NCBI RefSeq assembly: GCF_016792905.1
Contig: NZ_JAEULP010000003.1
Location: forward strand, 1-55,273
Source: Tabrizicola sp.
GTDB taxonomy: Bacteria > Pseudomonadota > Alphaproteobacteria > Rhodobacterales > Rhodobacteraceae
Reading direction: 5' to 3'
DNA length: 55,273 bases
The notes under the pieces are model-generated. The model did no database searches. It was not told where the DNA came from and worked only from the letters and a program-made list of their open reading frames with translations. A program made the position numbers and the translations under genes. Positions within the stretch are counted from its first letter, which is position 1; each line of letters begins with the position of its first letter. Below, piece after piece: positions 48,056-55,273 of the stretch.

Positions 48056-51000
48056 CTAGTAGTCCCGCTCCAGGTAGATGCCGATCCCGGTATCGCCATC
48101 GGCCCCCAGGCGGCCCTTGACGGTCACGCCTTCGCGCAGGTCGAGGTTCAGGTTGATCTGGCTCTTGCCATCCTGATCCACCTCGACCTCGGTGTAGACA
48201 TTGTCCGAGATGTATTTCCCGGCCTTCAGCGCCGTCGTTCCGTCCTCGGCCGTGGTGACGTCCAGATCATCCAGCCCGAAGTTGCGCCGCAGGTTGCCGA
48301 CGATCCCCACGCCCCCGCGTCCGGCCAGAACTGCAACCGCATTGGCCAGCTGCGCGGCCTGCAACGGCGAGATCTTGTCCAGGCTGCGCCCGAACAACAG
48401 CCGCGCCAGCACCTCCTCCTGCGGCAGTTCGGGCGCCGAGGTGAAGCTGACCACCGGGTCATCCGCGGGGCCCTCGACCGTGACGCTGCTGGTGATCCCG
48501 TCGCTTTCGGTTTCGGCAGCGATGCTGATCTGGGGGATCAGGCTGCCTTCCAGCGTCAGGTCGGCGCGCGACAGGACCAGTCGGCGACCCAGGATGTCCA
48601 TCCTTCCCCGGATCAGGTGAAAGGCCCCGGCCGGGCGGACATCGGCGGTCGTGCCCTGAAGCTGCATCTCGCCGCCCAGTTCGGCGTCGATGCCGCGCCC
48701 GCGGATGAAGACCCGGCTCGGCGCCGAAATAGTGAGATCCAGCGCAATGGGCCGACTTGCGCCATCGGCGCCGGATTGCCCGCTGCCGGTTCCCAGCAAT
48801 CCGGCCTTTCGACGGGTCTCGCGCACCGCGCCGGGTTCGCGCAGATGACGGATGTCCAGCAGCGCATCGGCCGAGCTGAAGCCGGAGGCGGGCACCTGGA
48901 TCTCGGTCTCCGCAAGGCTCAGGCTGCCCGACAGAAGCGCGCCGCCCGTCAGGGGACCTTTCAGCGTCAGGCTGCCGCTGACCCGTGTGTCGTAAAGTTC
49001 GGGATCGTAGAGCCGTAATCCTTCCAGCGTGATCGCCAGGTCGGCCGACTGCGGGCTCTCCAGCCCGACTGGCCCGTCGATCCGCAGCTTGCCGCCCGAA
49101 GACAGGGCAGAGGTCGCGGCCAGCCGCAGCGTACCGGACTGCAACTCGCCAATCGCCTCGACCCCCTGCAGGGACAGGCCCAGCCCCGGATCGGCGATCC
49201 GTCCGTCGGACAGAGTGACCCTGCCCGCAAGAGAGCGTAGCGCAAGGGGGCCGTTCAGCCGCAGATCATAGCCGATGCGGCCCGAAACCGATCGGGGCGA
49301 GATGAACAGGTTCGCCAGCCCCGCCTCGCCCGAGCCCTTGATGGTCAGGTCCGCCGTGGCAAAGCTGTTGGCGATCCGGCCGGCTACAGCGGCATTGATC
49401 TGACCCGGCCCCTTTCCCGTGATGTTCAGGCCATAGCCGTCTTCGTCCTGCGTGGCGGTGCCCGAAAGGGTCAGCGGGCCCTGTACCTCGGGCACGATCA
49501 GGCCAAGGTTCGCCAGCCGGGCATCAAGCTTGATAGTGCGCAGGCTGCCGTCGACCATGCCGTTCGCGGCCAGCGAAAACTGCGGGTTCGAGACTTTCGC
49601 CGACTGCACCTGCACCACGCCGTCTTTCAGGGACAGCGCAAGGTCCAGCACGCTTTTCCCTGCCAGCAGCTTGTCGGCCTCGCCGTTCCCGATCCGCAGG
49701 GACTGGCCGGTTCCCGCCAGCGTCACCTGCCCGTCCTCGGGCGTGCCGGCAAAGCGACCGTCGAGCGCAACGCTGCCGCCATAGCCCGGGCCCAGAACCG
49801 CCAGATCGTCCAGCGTGACCGACCCCGCCAGGTCCGACCCCAGCGAGGACAGCTTCCCGTTGGCCCGCGCCAGAAGACCGTTCGCCGCCAGCTCCAGCGA
49901 CCGGAGGATCGTGCCGCCTTCGTCGCGGCGGATGGATGCGGTCAGGGTCGACGGACCGGCAAGCAGGCGGTCGGCCTCGGGGATATCCAGGCTCAGATCG
50001 GTGCCCTTGAACGCGATGTCTGCATCGAAGAAGCCCGACAATCGGCTGGCGGACCCGCTCAGGTCCAACCGTCCCGACCCACCCAGCCTTCGCCCCAGAA
50101 GCCGCGAGAACCGTGCGAAGTCGGCAGCCTCCACGGCAATCCGCCCGCTGGTCAGGAACGCATCCTCCAGCCCTTCGATCTTCAGCGCTCCGGTGCCGGT
50201 CAACCCTGCACCTTCGAAACGGATGCCTGACAGTTGCAGGGCACCGGAACCCTCCAGCATGTGCATCCGCACCGAACCGATGATCTCGGGCCCCAGGGCC
50301 TCGGCCAGTGCGGGGTCGGTCGGCGCAAGGCCCGAAGCCAGCACGTTGAACGTTCCGCCAAAGCTGTTGCCCACCGGGGTCCGCCCCACCCGGCCCGAAC
50401 CGTCCAGCCGCATCCGGGCGATCTTCATGTCGGGCTGGTCGAACCCGTCCACCGACACTTCCCCCGACCAGCTGTCCTTGTCCCCCGGCTTCGTCGCCAG
50501 ATGGAAATCGGCCCGGCTGATGCGGGTATCGTCGCCGAAAGGCAGGACAACAGGCATGTTGTCGGGCGCGGCGAGTGTGCCGGTCACGTCGAACCATTCC
50601 GGCAAGCCATCCGCCGCAATCTCGGCCTTGCCGCTCAGACTGACGGACCGGGCAGAAAGGTCGAACCGGTCAAGCGCGATCCGTCCGGCGGGCGAGCGCA
50701 GCGCATCAAGGCTAAGCGCCACGTTGTTGCCGAAGAATTCCAGCTGCTCAGGTGCCAGCAGAGGCGCAAGATCGCCTGCCACGTCCGCCCGCGCGCGGTA
50801 GCCGCCGTCCTCGCCCTTGATCGCGACCGTCCCCTTCAGGCGCTCGGCCCCGTCGGTCGCCAGCAGGATGTCGGCGGAGTAATCCTCGACCGGGCCCTGT
50901 CCCGTGATGTGCAGCGAGGCCGAGGGCGCCCCGGGAATGTCCAGCAGGCTGACGACGATCCCCTTCGCCCCCTCCTCGGCAACGAGCGCCAGGCCCAGTT

Positions 51001-51577
51001 CGCGTGAGGTGTTGGAGTAGGCGACATCCAGCGTGATCTCGCCCGCAGGTCCGTCGCCGGTGCGGATCAGGTCCAGCTTCGCCTGCCCCTCGCCCCCTGC
51101 CAGCTGCATCGAGGCCTCCAGCGTCCCGGTAACGGATTGGCCGAGAACCTCGGGCGCAAGTTCGATTCGTTCGGCGGCGACGCGGTCGATATTCACCGAA
51201 ACCGGCAGGTCAGGCAGGCTAAAGCCAGAGGCTTCGGCCTCCGGCATCGCGCTCGACTCGGACTGCGGGAGGCGGGCCACGATGATCTCGGCCGCCGAAA
51301 GCTCGTTGACGTTCAACTCGCCCGACAGAAGCGCCGAGCGGCTCCAGTCCAGAACCACGCCGTTCAGTGTGATCCAGACACCTTGGTCGTCGGCGATGGT
51401 CAACTGCTCGATGGTGGCCTGGGACGACAGCGCCCCGGCGAAGCCCGTTACCGTGACCGTCCGTCCCGCGCCCGACAGCGTGTCTTCCAGAAAGGCGGTC
51501 AGGTAGTCGCGGTCATCCTCCTGCGCCCAGGCGGTCCCGGCCAGCAGGCAGGCGCCTATCATCATGACCCGCCGCAT
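48056..51577 (-). CDS. tamB: TamB translocation and assembly module inner-membrane protein
   Basis: This 1173-residue protein starts with a signal anchor and continues as a very long beta-taco of repeated beta strands, ending in the conserved DUF490 domain (about 830-1173: RVFIRGRGIDAELGGEMQ, FHLIRGRMDILGRRL, VEGPADDPVVSFTSAPELPQEEVLARLLFGRS as landmarks). It bridges the periplasm and moves lipids or outer-membrane proteins with TamA. Its start ATG overlaps the tamA stop by one base (TGATG), so the two are one operon. Confidence 0.93.
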   Translation of the reverse strand: MRRVMMIGACLLAGTAWAQEDDRDYLTAFLEDTLSGAGRTVTVTGFAGALSSQATIEQLTIADDQGVWITLNGVVLDWSRSALLSGELNVNELSAAEIIVARLPQSESSAMPEAEASGFSLPDLPVSVNIDRVAAERIELAPEVLGQSVTGTLEASMQLAGGEGQAKLDLIRTGDGPAGEITLDVAYSNTSRELGLALVAEEGAKGIVVSLLDIPGAPSASLHITGQGPVEDYSADILLATDGAERLKGTVAIKGEDGGYRARADVAGDLAPLLAPEQLEFFGNNVALSLDALRSPAGRIALDRFDLSARSVSLSGKAEIAADGLPEWFDVTGTLAAPDNMPVVLPFGDDTRISRADFHLATKPGDKDSWSGEVSVDGFDQPDMKIARMRLDGSGRVGRTPVGNSFGGTFNVLASGLAPTDPALAEALGPEIIGSVRMHMLEGSGALQLSGIRFEGAGLTGTGALKIEGLEDAFLTSGRIAVEAADFARFSRLLGRRLGGSGRLDLSGSASRLSGFFDADIAFKGTDLSLDIPEADRLLAGPSTLTASIRRDEGGTILRSLELAANGLLARANGKLSSLGSDLAGSVTLDDLAVLGPGYGGSVALDGRFAGTPEDGQVTLAGTGQSLRIGNGEADKLLAGKSVLDLALSLKDGVVQVQSAKVSNPQFSLAANGMVDGSLRTIKLDARLANLGLIVPEVQGPLTLSGTATQDEDGYGLNITGKGPGQINAAVAGRIANSFATADLTIKGSGEAGLANLFISPRSVSGRIGYDLRLNGPLALRSLAGRVTLSDGRIADPGLGLSLQGVEAIGELQSGTLRLAATSALSSGGKLRIDGPVGLESPQSADLAITLEGLRLYDPELYDTRVSGSLTLKGPLTGGALLSGSLSLAETEIQVPASGFSSADALLDIRHLREPGAVRETRRKAGLLGTGSGQSGADGASRPIALDLTISAPSRVFIRGRGIDAELGGEMQLQGTTADVRPAGAFHLIRGRMDILGRRLVLSRADLTLEGSLIPQISIAAETESDGITSSVTVEGPADDPVVSFTSAPELPQEEVLARLLFGRSLDKISPLQAAQLANAVAVLAGRGGVGIVGNLRRNFGLDDLDVTTAEDGTTALKAGKYISDNVYTEVEVDQDGKSQINLNLDLREGVTVKGRLGADGDTGIGIYLERDY

Positions 51578-53397
51578 CAGAAGGACTGCCCCAGGCCGAC
51601 ATAGAACTGCACCCCGTCGCCAGTCGTGCCGCTGATCGGTGCGGCCACGTCGAACCGGATCGGTCCAAGCCCCGTGTCATAGCGCAGGCCAATTCCCGCC
51701 CCGGCGTGGGATTCGGCAAACTCGCCGGTGAACCCGTCCAGCCCGATGCTGCCCCAGTCGACAAAGCCCACGACGCCGATCTTGTCGCTGACCTTGGCCC
51801 GCACTTCCAACGACCCCGCAAGGAAATACTTCCCGCCGATCAGGAACTCCGGCCCGAACCCGCGTGTCACCGCGATGCCGAGCGAGCGGTAGGGCTGCCC
51901 GCGCACTGTTCCGCCGCCGCCAGAGAAGAACAAATCACCGCGGGGTGTCTCCAGTAGGTCGGAGCCCAGCACCGCCCCCGCCTGCACCCGCGCCGCGACG
52001 ACGACTTTTCCGGGTTCGCCCAGGCTGCGATAGGCACGGCCATCCAGCGTCGCCCGCAGACCTGACCCGGTGGTGCCGAAGCCCGCGAAGGGCTTGGCTT
52101 CGGCATCCAGATAGAACCCCTTTGTCGGATTGTTCGCCACGTCCCGCTTGTCCCAGGTCACGCCCAAGGGCAGCGAAAGGTTGCGAAAGGTGAAGGCACC
52201 GCCGGGGTCGCGTCCGTCTACGTAGTCGTAGGTCAGCCCCGCCCGGGCGGTCAGCCGCTCGGAAAACACATGGCTGAACTTCAGGCCGAAGGTCACCGAG
52301 TCGAGGTTGTAGTCGATCTCGTCCTCATGCGAATAGCCCAGCACCAGCCCCGCCGTCGTATCGGGCGTCAGCGTGGCGGGACGATCCAGCGTCACCTCCA
52401 GCCCGTAGTCGACCCCGCTTTGCCCCGATCCGATGTTGGTCGCGTCAGCCGAAACGCCCAGCCGTTCGCCGCCACCCAGAAGGTTGCGGTGCAGCCAGGA
52501 CGCGGACAGCGACAGCCCGTCCAGGCTGGCGATCTCGGCGCCGAAGGAATAGCGGCGGGGTTTCTGTTCGACGACGGTCGCGGTCACGCCCAAAAGGTCG
52601 GGAGCCGTGACCTGATCATCCTCGGTCAGCGCGACCGAGGCGAAGATGCCCGTCCGCCGCAGCCGCGTCTCCGCGCGACGCAGCTCGGTCTCGCTGAACG
52701 TCTCGCCTTCCGGTAGACCGGCGATCTTGCGGATGCGGCGTTCGCGCATCCGGTCTTCGCCGACGATCTCCAGATGTCCGAAGCGCAGGCGCGGGCCGGG
52801 GGCAAGCCCCACATCCACATCCAGCCGCTTTGCCGCATGGTCGGCGAGCACGTCCTGCGCCGCGACAAAAGCCTTGGCATGGCCGGTTTCGCGCCAGGCC
52901 TTGATCGCCACGCCCACCGCCGAGGTCACGGCTCCACTTTCCGCGACGGCGCCGGTCCGGAATTCCTGCGGCAACTCGGTCCCGGGCGGCAGGGGTTGCA
53001 CCCGCGCCAGGCCAAAGCGGAACGGGGCGCCGGGATCCACCGCGATGCGGATCGTTGAAATGGACCGGGGGGCTTCCAGCACTGGAATTGCCGCCGCCTC
53101 GCGTCCGTCGATCTGGATGCGGATATCGACCGAATAATGCCCCCTGGCATACATCGCCGCCAGAATGCGTGCATAGTCCGACCGCGCTGCTGCCAGCAGG
53201 TCCTGCGGATCGGTCTGCCCCTGTGCCTGTAAAGCCCGGACCTGCGAGGCCTCGTTGACCGCTTCCGTCAACGCCTCCGATCCGCCCGCCACGCTGATAT
53301 CCAGCCGGTCCAGCGCCTGGGCCTGGGCCGCGGACAGCACCATCACCGCCAATGCGACAGTCAACCGGAACCGCGACAGACCGTTACCGGCGAACAT
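51577..53397 (-). CDS. tamA: TamA outer-membrane assembly protein (BamA superfamily)
   Basis: This 606-residue protein has a signal peptide (about 1-28), POTRA domains (about 30-270, with the [17 protein letters not shown] stretch ending the third), and a C-terminal 16-stranded barrel. The barrel loop 6 motif is [10 protein letters not shown] and the terminal strand is [11 protein letters not shown]. It inserts a subset of beta-barrels or autotransporters together with TamB. Transcription starts upstream in the 230-base region shared with the divergent rimP leader. Confidence 0.93.
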   Translation of the reverse strand: MFAGNGLSRFRLTVALAVMVLSAAQAQALDRLDISVAGGSEALTEAVNEASQVRALQAQGQTDPQDLLAAARSDYARILAAMYARGHYSVDIRIQIDGREAAAIPVLEAPRSISTIRIAVDPGAPFRFGLARVQPLPPGTELPQEFRTGAVAESGAVTSAVGVAIKAWRETGHAKAFVAAQDVLADHAAKRLDVDVGLAPGPRLRFGHLEIVGEDRMRERRIRKIAGLPEGETFSETELRRAETRLRRTGIFASVALTEDDQVTAPDLLGVTATVVEQKPRRYSFGAEIASLDGLSLSASWLHRNLLGGGERLGVSADATNIGSGQSGVDYGLEVTLDRPATLTPDTTAGLVLGYSHEDEIDYNLDSVTFGLKFSHVFSERLTARAGLTYDYVDGRDPGGAFTFRNLSLPLGVTWDKRDVANNPTKGFYLDAEAKPFAGFGTTGSGLRATLDGRAYRSLGEPGKVVVAARVQAGAVLGSDLLETPRGDLFFSGGGGTVRGQPYRSLGIAVTRGFGPEFLIGGKYFLAGSLEVRAKVSDKIGVVGFVDWGSIGLDGFTGEFAESHAGAGIGLRYDTGLGPIRFDVAAPISGTTGDGVQFYVGLGQSF

Positions 53398-53511
53398 TCA
53401 GCAGACACCCCATTCGCAACCTTCCCCGGACTATCGCAGCTTGTTCAGACCCCTGCAATCAGGCCAACGTGACTGGGCGGAGTTGGGTTCCTCGACGGCC
53501 CGTCTTGCCTC

Positions 53512-53540
53512 TTGCAGACTCGGGAAGAGGGGCCTATATG
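53512..53540 (+). promoter_or_regulatory. Sigma-70 promoter of the rimP leader
   Basis: TTGCAG (53512-53517), 17 bases, TATATG (53535-53540) gives a good promoter; the transcript would start near 53547, with rimP starting about 83 bases later. Confidence 0.65.
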
Positions 53541-53546
53541 CACCCC

Positions 53547-53615
53547 AACAGCTGCTTCAGGGTCCAAACCTGAAGCTACCGAAAGTGACGGGCGGGCCGC
53601 TGGGTCCGCTTTTTT
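53547..53615 (+). ncRNA. Structured rimP-nusA leader or small RNA with two hairpins
   Basis: The region between the promoter and rimP holds a perfect 8-bp hairpin (GCTTCAGG 53554-53561, 7-base loop, CCTGAAGC 53569-53576) and then an intrinsic terminator. This makes an RNA of about 70 bases if terminated. GGGTCC occurs both at the first loop edge (53560-53565) and in the terminator (53602-53607). It could be an attenuator or an independent small RNA; which one is not decided by sequence. Confidence 0.55.
53592..53615 (+). terminator. Intrinsic terminator upstream of rimP
   Basis: GCGGGCC (53592-53598), loop GCTG, GGTCCGC (53603-53609) with one G-U pair, then TTTTTT (53610-53615). It lies only 14 bases before the rimP ATG, so read-through must happen for rimP-nusA expression from the upstream promoter. 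Confidence 0.8.
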
Positions 53616-53629
53616 GTTTCTGGAACGCC

Positions 53630-54250
53630 ATGTCCGATCTGATCGCGAAAACCGCCATCGACCGCCGCCTTGCCGACATCGTCGGCCCGGTGATCGAAGG
53701 CATGGGATTCGAGCTGATCCGCCTGCGACTGATGGGCGGCAAGACCCGCATCCTTCAGATCATGGCCGACCGTCCTGATGGCGGCATCGGCGTTGACGAA
53801 TGCGGCGACATCTCCACCGCCGTCTCGGCCGTGCTGGACGTGGAAGACCCGCTGGAAGAAAACTACATCCTTGAAGTCTCCTCTCCCGGGATCGATAGGC
53901 CGCTGACCCGGCTGAAGGATTTTGAGATGTGGAAGGGCTGGGAAGCCCGGGTCGAGACCACCGAACTGATCGACGGCCGCCGCCGCTTCAAGGGCGATCT
54001 CGCGGGGGTCGAGGGCGACGAGGTGCTGATCACCCTCGAAGAGGGTGGCGAGGACGTGACCATCGGGCTGAAGTTCGACTGGCTGTCCGACGCCAAGCTG
54101 ATCCTTTCGGATGCGCTGATCACCGAGATGCTGCGCCAGAAGAAGGTGGCGGAGCCCGCCGATGGCCAGTTCGACGAGATCGAGGAAATTGACGGGCCAG
54201 AACACGATGGGGACGAGGACGACGAGCCCACCCCCGAGACGAAACACTAG
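53630..54250 (+). CDS. rimP: Ribosome maturation factor RimP
   Basis: This 206-residue protein assists 30S subunit maturation. The N-terminal domain has [16 protein letters not shown] (about 19-34) and [18 protein letters not shown] (about 56-73), followed by [14 protein letters not shown] (about 79-92). The C-terminal SH3-like domain is followed by an acidic tail rich in Asp/Glu (about 175-206). ATG 53630 is the family start; the frame upstream to 53255 runs through the leader and is not coding. nusA follows by 12 bases. Confidence 0.95.
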   Translation: MSDLIAKTAIDRRLADIVGPVIEGMGFELIRLRLMGGKTRILQIMADRPDGGIGVDECGDISTAVSAVLDVEDPLEENYILEVSSPGIDRPLTRLKDFEMWKGWEARVETTELIDGRRRFKGDLAGVEGDEVLITLEEGGEDVTIGLKFDWLSDAKLILSDALITEMLRQKKVAEPADGQFDEIEEIDGPEHDGDEDDEPTPETKH

Positions 54251-54262
54251 GGAGAGAACCCC

Positions 54263-55273
54263 ATGGCAATCACCTCCGCCAACCAGCTGGAGCTTCTGCA
54301 GACCGCCGAAGCCGTGGCGCGCGAAAAGATGATCGACCCGGATCTGGTGATCCAGGCGATGGAGGACAGCCTCGCCCGGGCCGCCAAGTCGCGCTACGGC
54401 GCCGAGATGGACATCCGCGTCAAGATCGACCGCAAGACGGGTCGCGCCAGCTTTACCCGCGTCCGCACCGTGACCGAGGATGACCTGGTGGAAAACCACC
54501 ACGCCCAGATCACCGTGAAGCAGGCCAAATCCTACCTTGCCGACCCGCAGATCGGCGATGAGGTCATCGATGAAGTGCCCCCCGTCGACCTGGGCCGCAT
54601 CGCCGCGCAATCGGCCAAGCAGGTGATCCTGCAAAAGGTCCGCGAGGCCGAGCGTGACCGCCAGTTCGAGGAATTCAAGGACCGCAAGGGCACGATCATC
54701 AACGGCGCCGTCAAGCGCGAGGAATACGGCAACGTCATCGTCGACATCGGCCGGGGCGAGGGCATCCTGCGCCGGAACGAGAAGATCGGCCGCGAGGCCT
54801 ACCGGATCGGCGACCGCATCCGCTGCTACATCAAGGATGTCCGCCGCGAAGCGCGGGGTCCGCAGGTCTTCCTGTCGCGCACCGACCCGCAGTTCATGGC
54901 CGAGCTGTTCAAGATGGAAGTGCCGGAAATCTACGACGGCATCATCGAGATCAAGGCGGTGGCCCGCGACCCGGGCAGCCGGGCGAAGATCGCGGTGGTC
55001 AGCTACGACAACTCCATCGACCCGGTCGGGGCCTGCGTCGGCATGCGCGGCAGCCGCGTGCAGGCGGTGGTGAACGAGCTTCAGGGCGAGAAGATCGACA
55101 TCATCCCCTGGAACGAGGACGTGCCGACCTTCCTGGTGAACGCGCTGCAGCCGGCCGAGGTGTCGAAGGTGGTGCTGGACGAGGATGCCGAGCGGATCGA
55201 GGTGGTGGTTCCCGACGACCAGCTCAGCCTCGCCATCGGCCGGCGCGGCCAGAACGTGCGGCTGGCCAGCCAG
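54263..55273 (+). CDS. nusA: Transcription termination/antitermination factor NusA (5' part)
   Basis: The window ends inside this gene after 337 codons. Seen are the NusA N-terminal domain ([17 protein letters not shown]..., [26 protein letters not shown] near 105-135), an S1 domain (about 135-200, [16 protein letters not shown]) and the KH domains ([34 protein letters not shown] near 252-272, and [14 protein letters not shown] at the edge). NusA controls pausing, termination and antitermination. The site GGGAGAG precedes the ATG. It is transcribed with rimP. Confidence 0.97.
   Translation, partial: MAITSANQLELLQTAEAVAREKMIDPDLVIQAMEDSLARAAKSRYGAEMDIRVKIDRKTGRASFTRVRTVTEDDLVENHHAQITVKQAKSYLADPQIGDEVIDEVPPVDLGRIAAQSAKQVILQKVREAERDRQFEEFKDRKGTIINGAVKREEYGNVIVDIGRGEGILRRNEKIGREAYRIGDRIRCYIKDVRREARGPQVFLSRTDPQFMAELFKMEVPEIYDGIIEIKAVARDPGSRAKIAVVSYDNSIDPVGACVGMRGSRVQAVVNELQGEKIDIIPWNEDVPTFLVNALQPAEVSKVVLDEDAERIEVVVPDDQLSLAIGRRGQNVRLASQ

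Noticed and set aside
53255-53629. N-terminal extension of rimP
   Set aside because: It covers the promoter, a hairpin and a terminator; RimP homology begins at ATG 53630.

Overview
The window is high-GC DNA with gene content and gene order typical of an alphaproteobacterium, most likely family Rhodobacteraceae (Rhodobacter/Paracoccus/Gemmobacter-like). The main reasons are a PhyR-NepR-EcfG general stress locus, the timA-like/mltA/smr block, a two-subunit indolepyruvate oxidoreductase, YjbH/YjbF exopolysaccharide genes, and a tamA-tamB pair next to rimP-nusA. Genus was inferred from content only; nothing was searched. Both ends are cut: the window opens inside an indolepyruvate oxidoreductase alpha subunit and closes inside nusA.

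Layout. 1-2.4 kb: end of the indolepyruvate:ferredoxin oxidoreductase operon. 2.4-14.4 kb: a stress-signalling block. It has an atypical receiver protein, a Crp/Fnr regulator followed by a CHASE-domain HWE-type histidine kinase, then phyR divergent from nepR-ecfG-kinase. After these come small membrane/stress genes (DUF3618, a holin-like protein, a DUF883-like protein, DUF1328), an unknown SDR-like protein, an AI-2E family transporter and a flavin-binding-fold 'general stress protein 26'. I found eight matches or near-matches to the alphaproteobacterial EcfG promoter (GGAAC-N16/17-CGTT) in this block, seven of them directly upstream of these genes, so the block reads as a sigma-factor locus with its own regulon beside it. 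14.5-19.3 kb: envelope and housekeeping genes (fxsA, Tim44-domain protein, mltA, smr, DUF900 lipoprotein hydrolase, SDR). 19.4-24.6 kb: secreted S33-type peptidase, DUF3137-like protein, argG, and a low-complexity secreted protein. 24.7-31 kb: ilvA, an Hpt protein divergent from a receiver-PP2C phosphatase, two NUDIX hydrolases, hslO and the CCA-adding enzyme. 31-36.6 kb: a pair of ABC exporter half-transporters and a TrmA/RumA-family RNA methyltransferase. 36.7-38.6 kb: two L,D-transpeptidase-fold proteins and a CAP-domain lipoprotein. 38.7-40.3 kb: a less GC-rich, solitary nuclease gene joining a GIY-YIG domain, a DEDDh exonuclease and a possible B3-like domain; it looks like an accessory acquisition. 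40.5-44.7 kb: hemH, methyltransferase, comF, grxC, nitrilase-family hydrolase, MarR regulator. 44.9-53.4 kb: yjbH-yjbF, a small membrane protein, and tamB/tamA. 53.5 kb to the end: a structured leader with an intrinsic terminator, then rimP-nusA.

How it fits together. In the known alphaproteobacterial pathway HWE/HisKA_2 kinases phosphorylate PhyR, which sequesters NepR and frees EcfG. The kinase encoded with ecfG here has lost the ATP-binding N-box asparagine and glycine boxes, so it is more likely a PhyR phosphatase or signalling adaptor (PhyP-like) than a kinase. The CHASE-domain kinase about 1 kb away keeps a full set of motifs and is a plausible partner. Non-coding highlights are the EcfG promoters, a 55-bp repeat carrying the terminators of argG and hemH, a tandem TGTAGYTACA palindrome, and the rimP leader. 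No CRISPR array, rRNA, tRNA, transposase or prophage gene was seen, and no gap over 300 bases lacks a gene.
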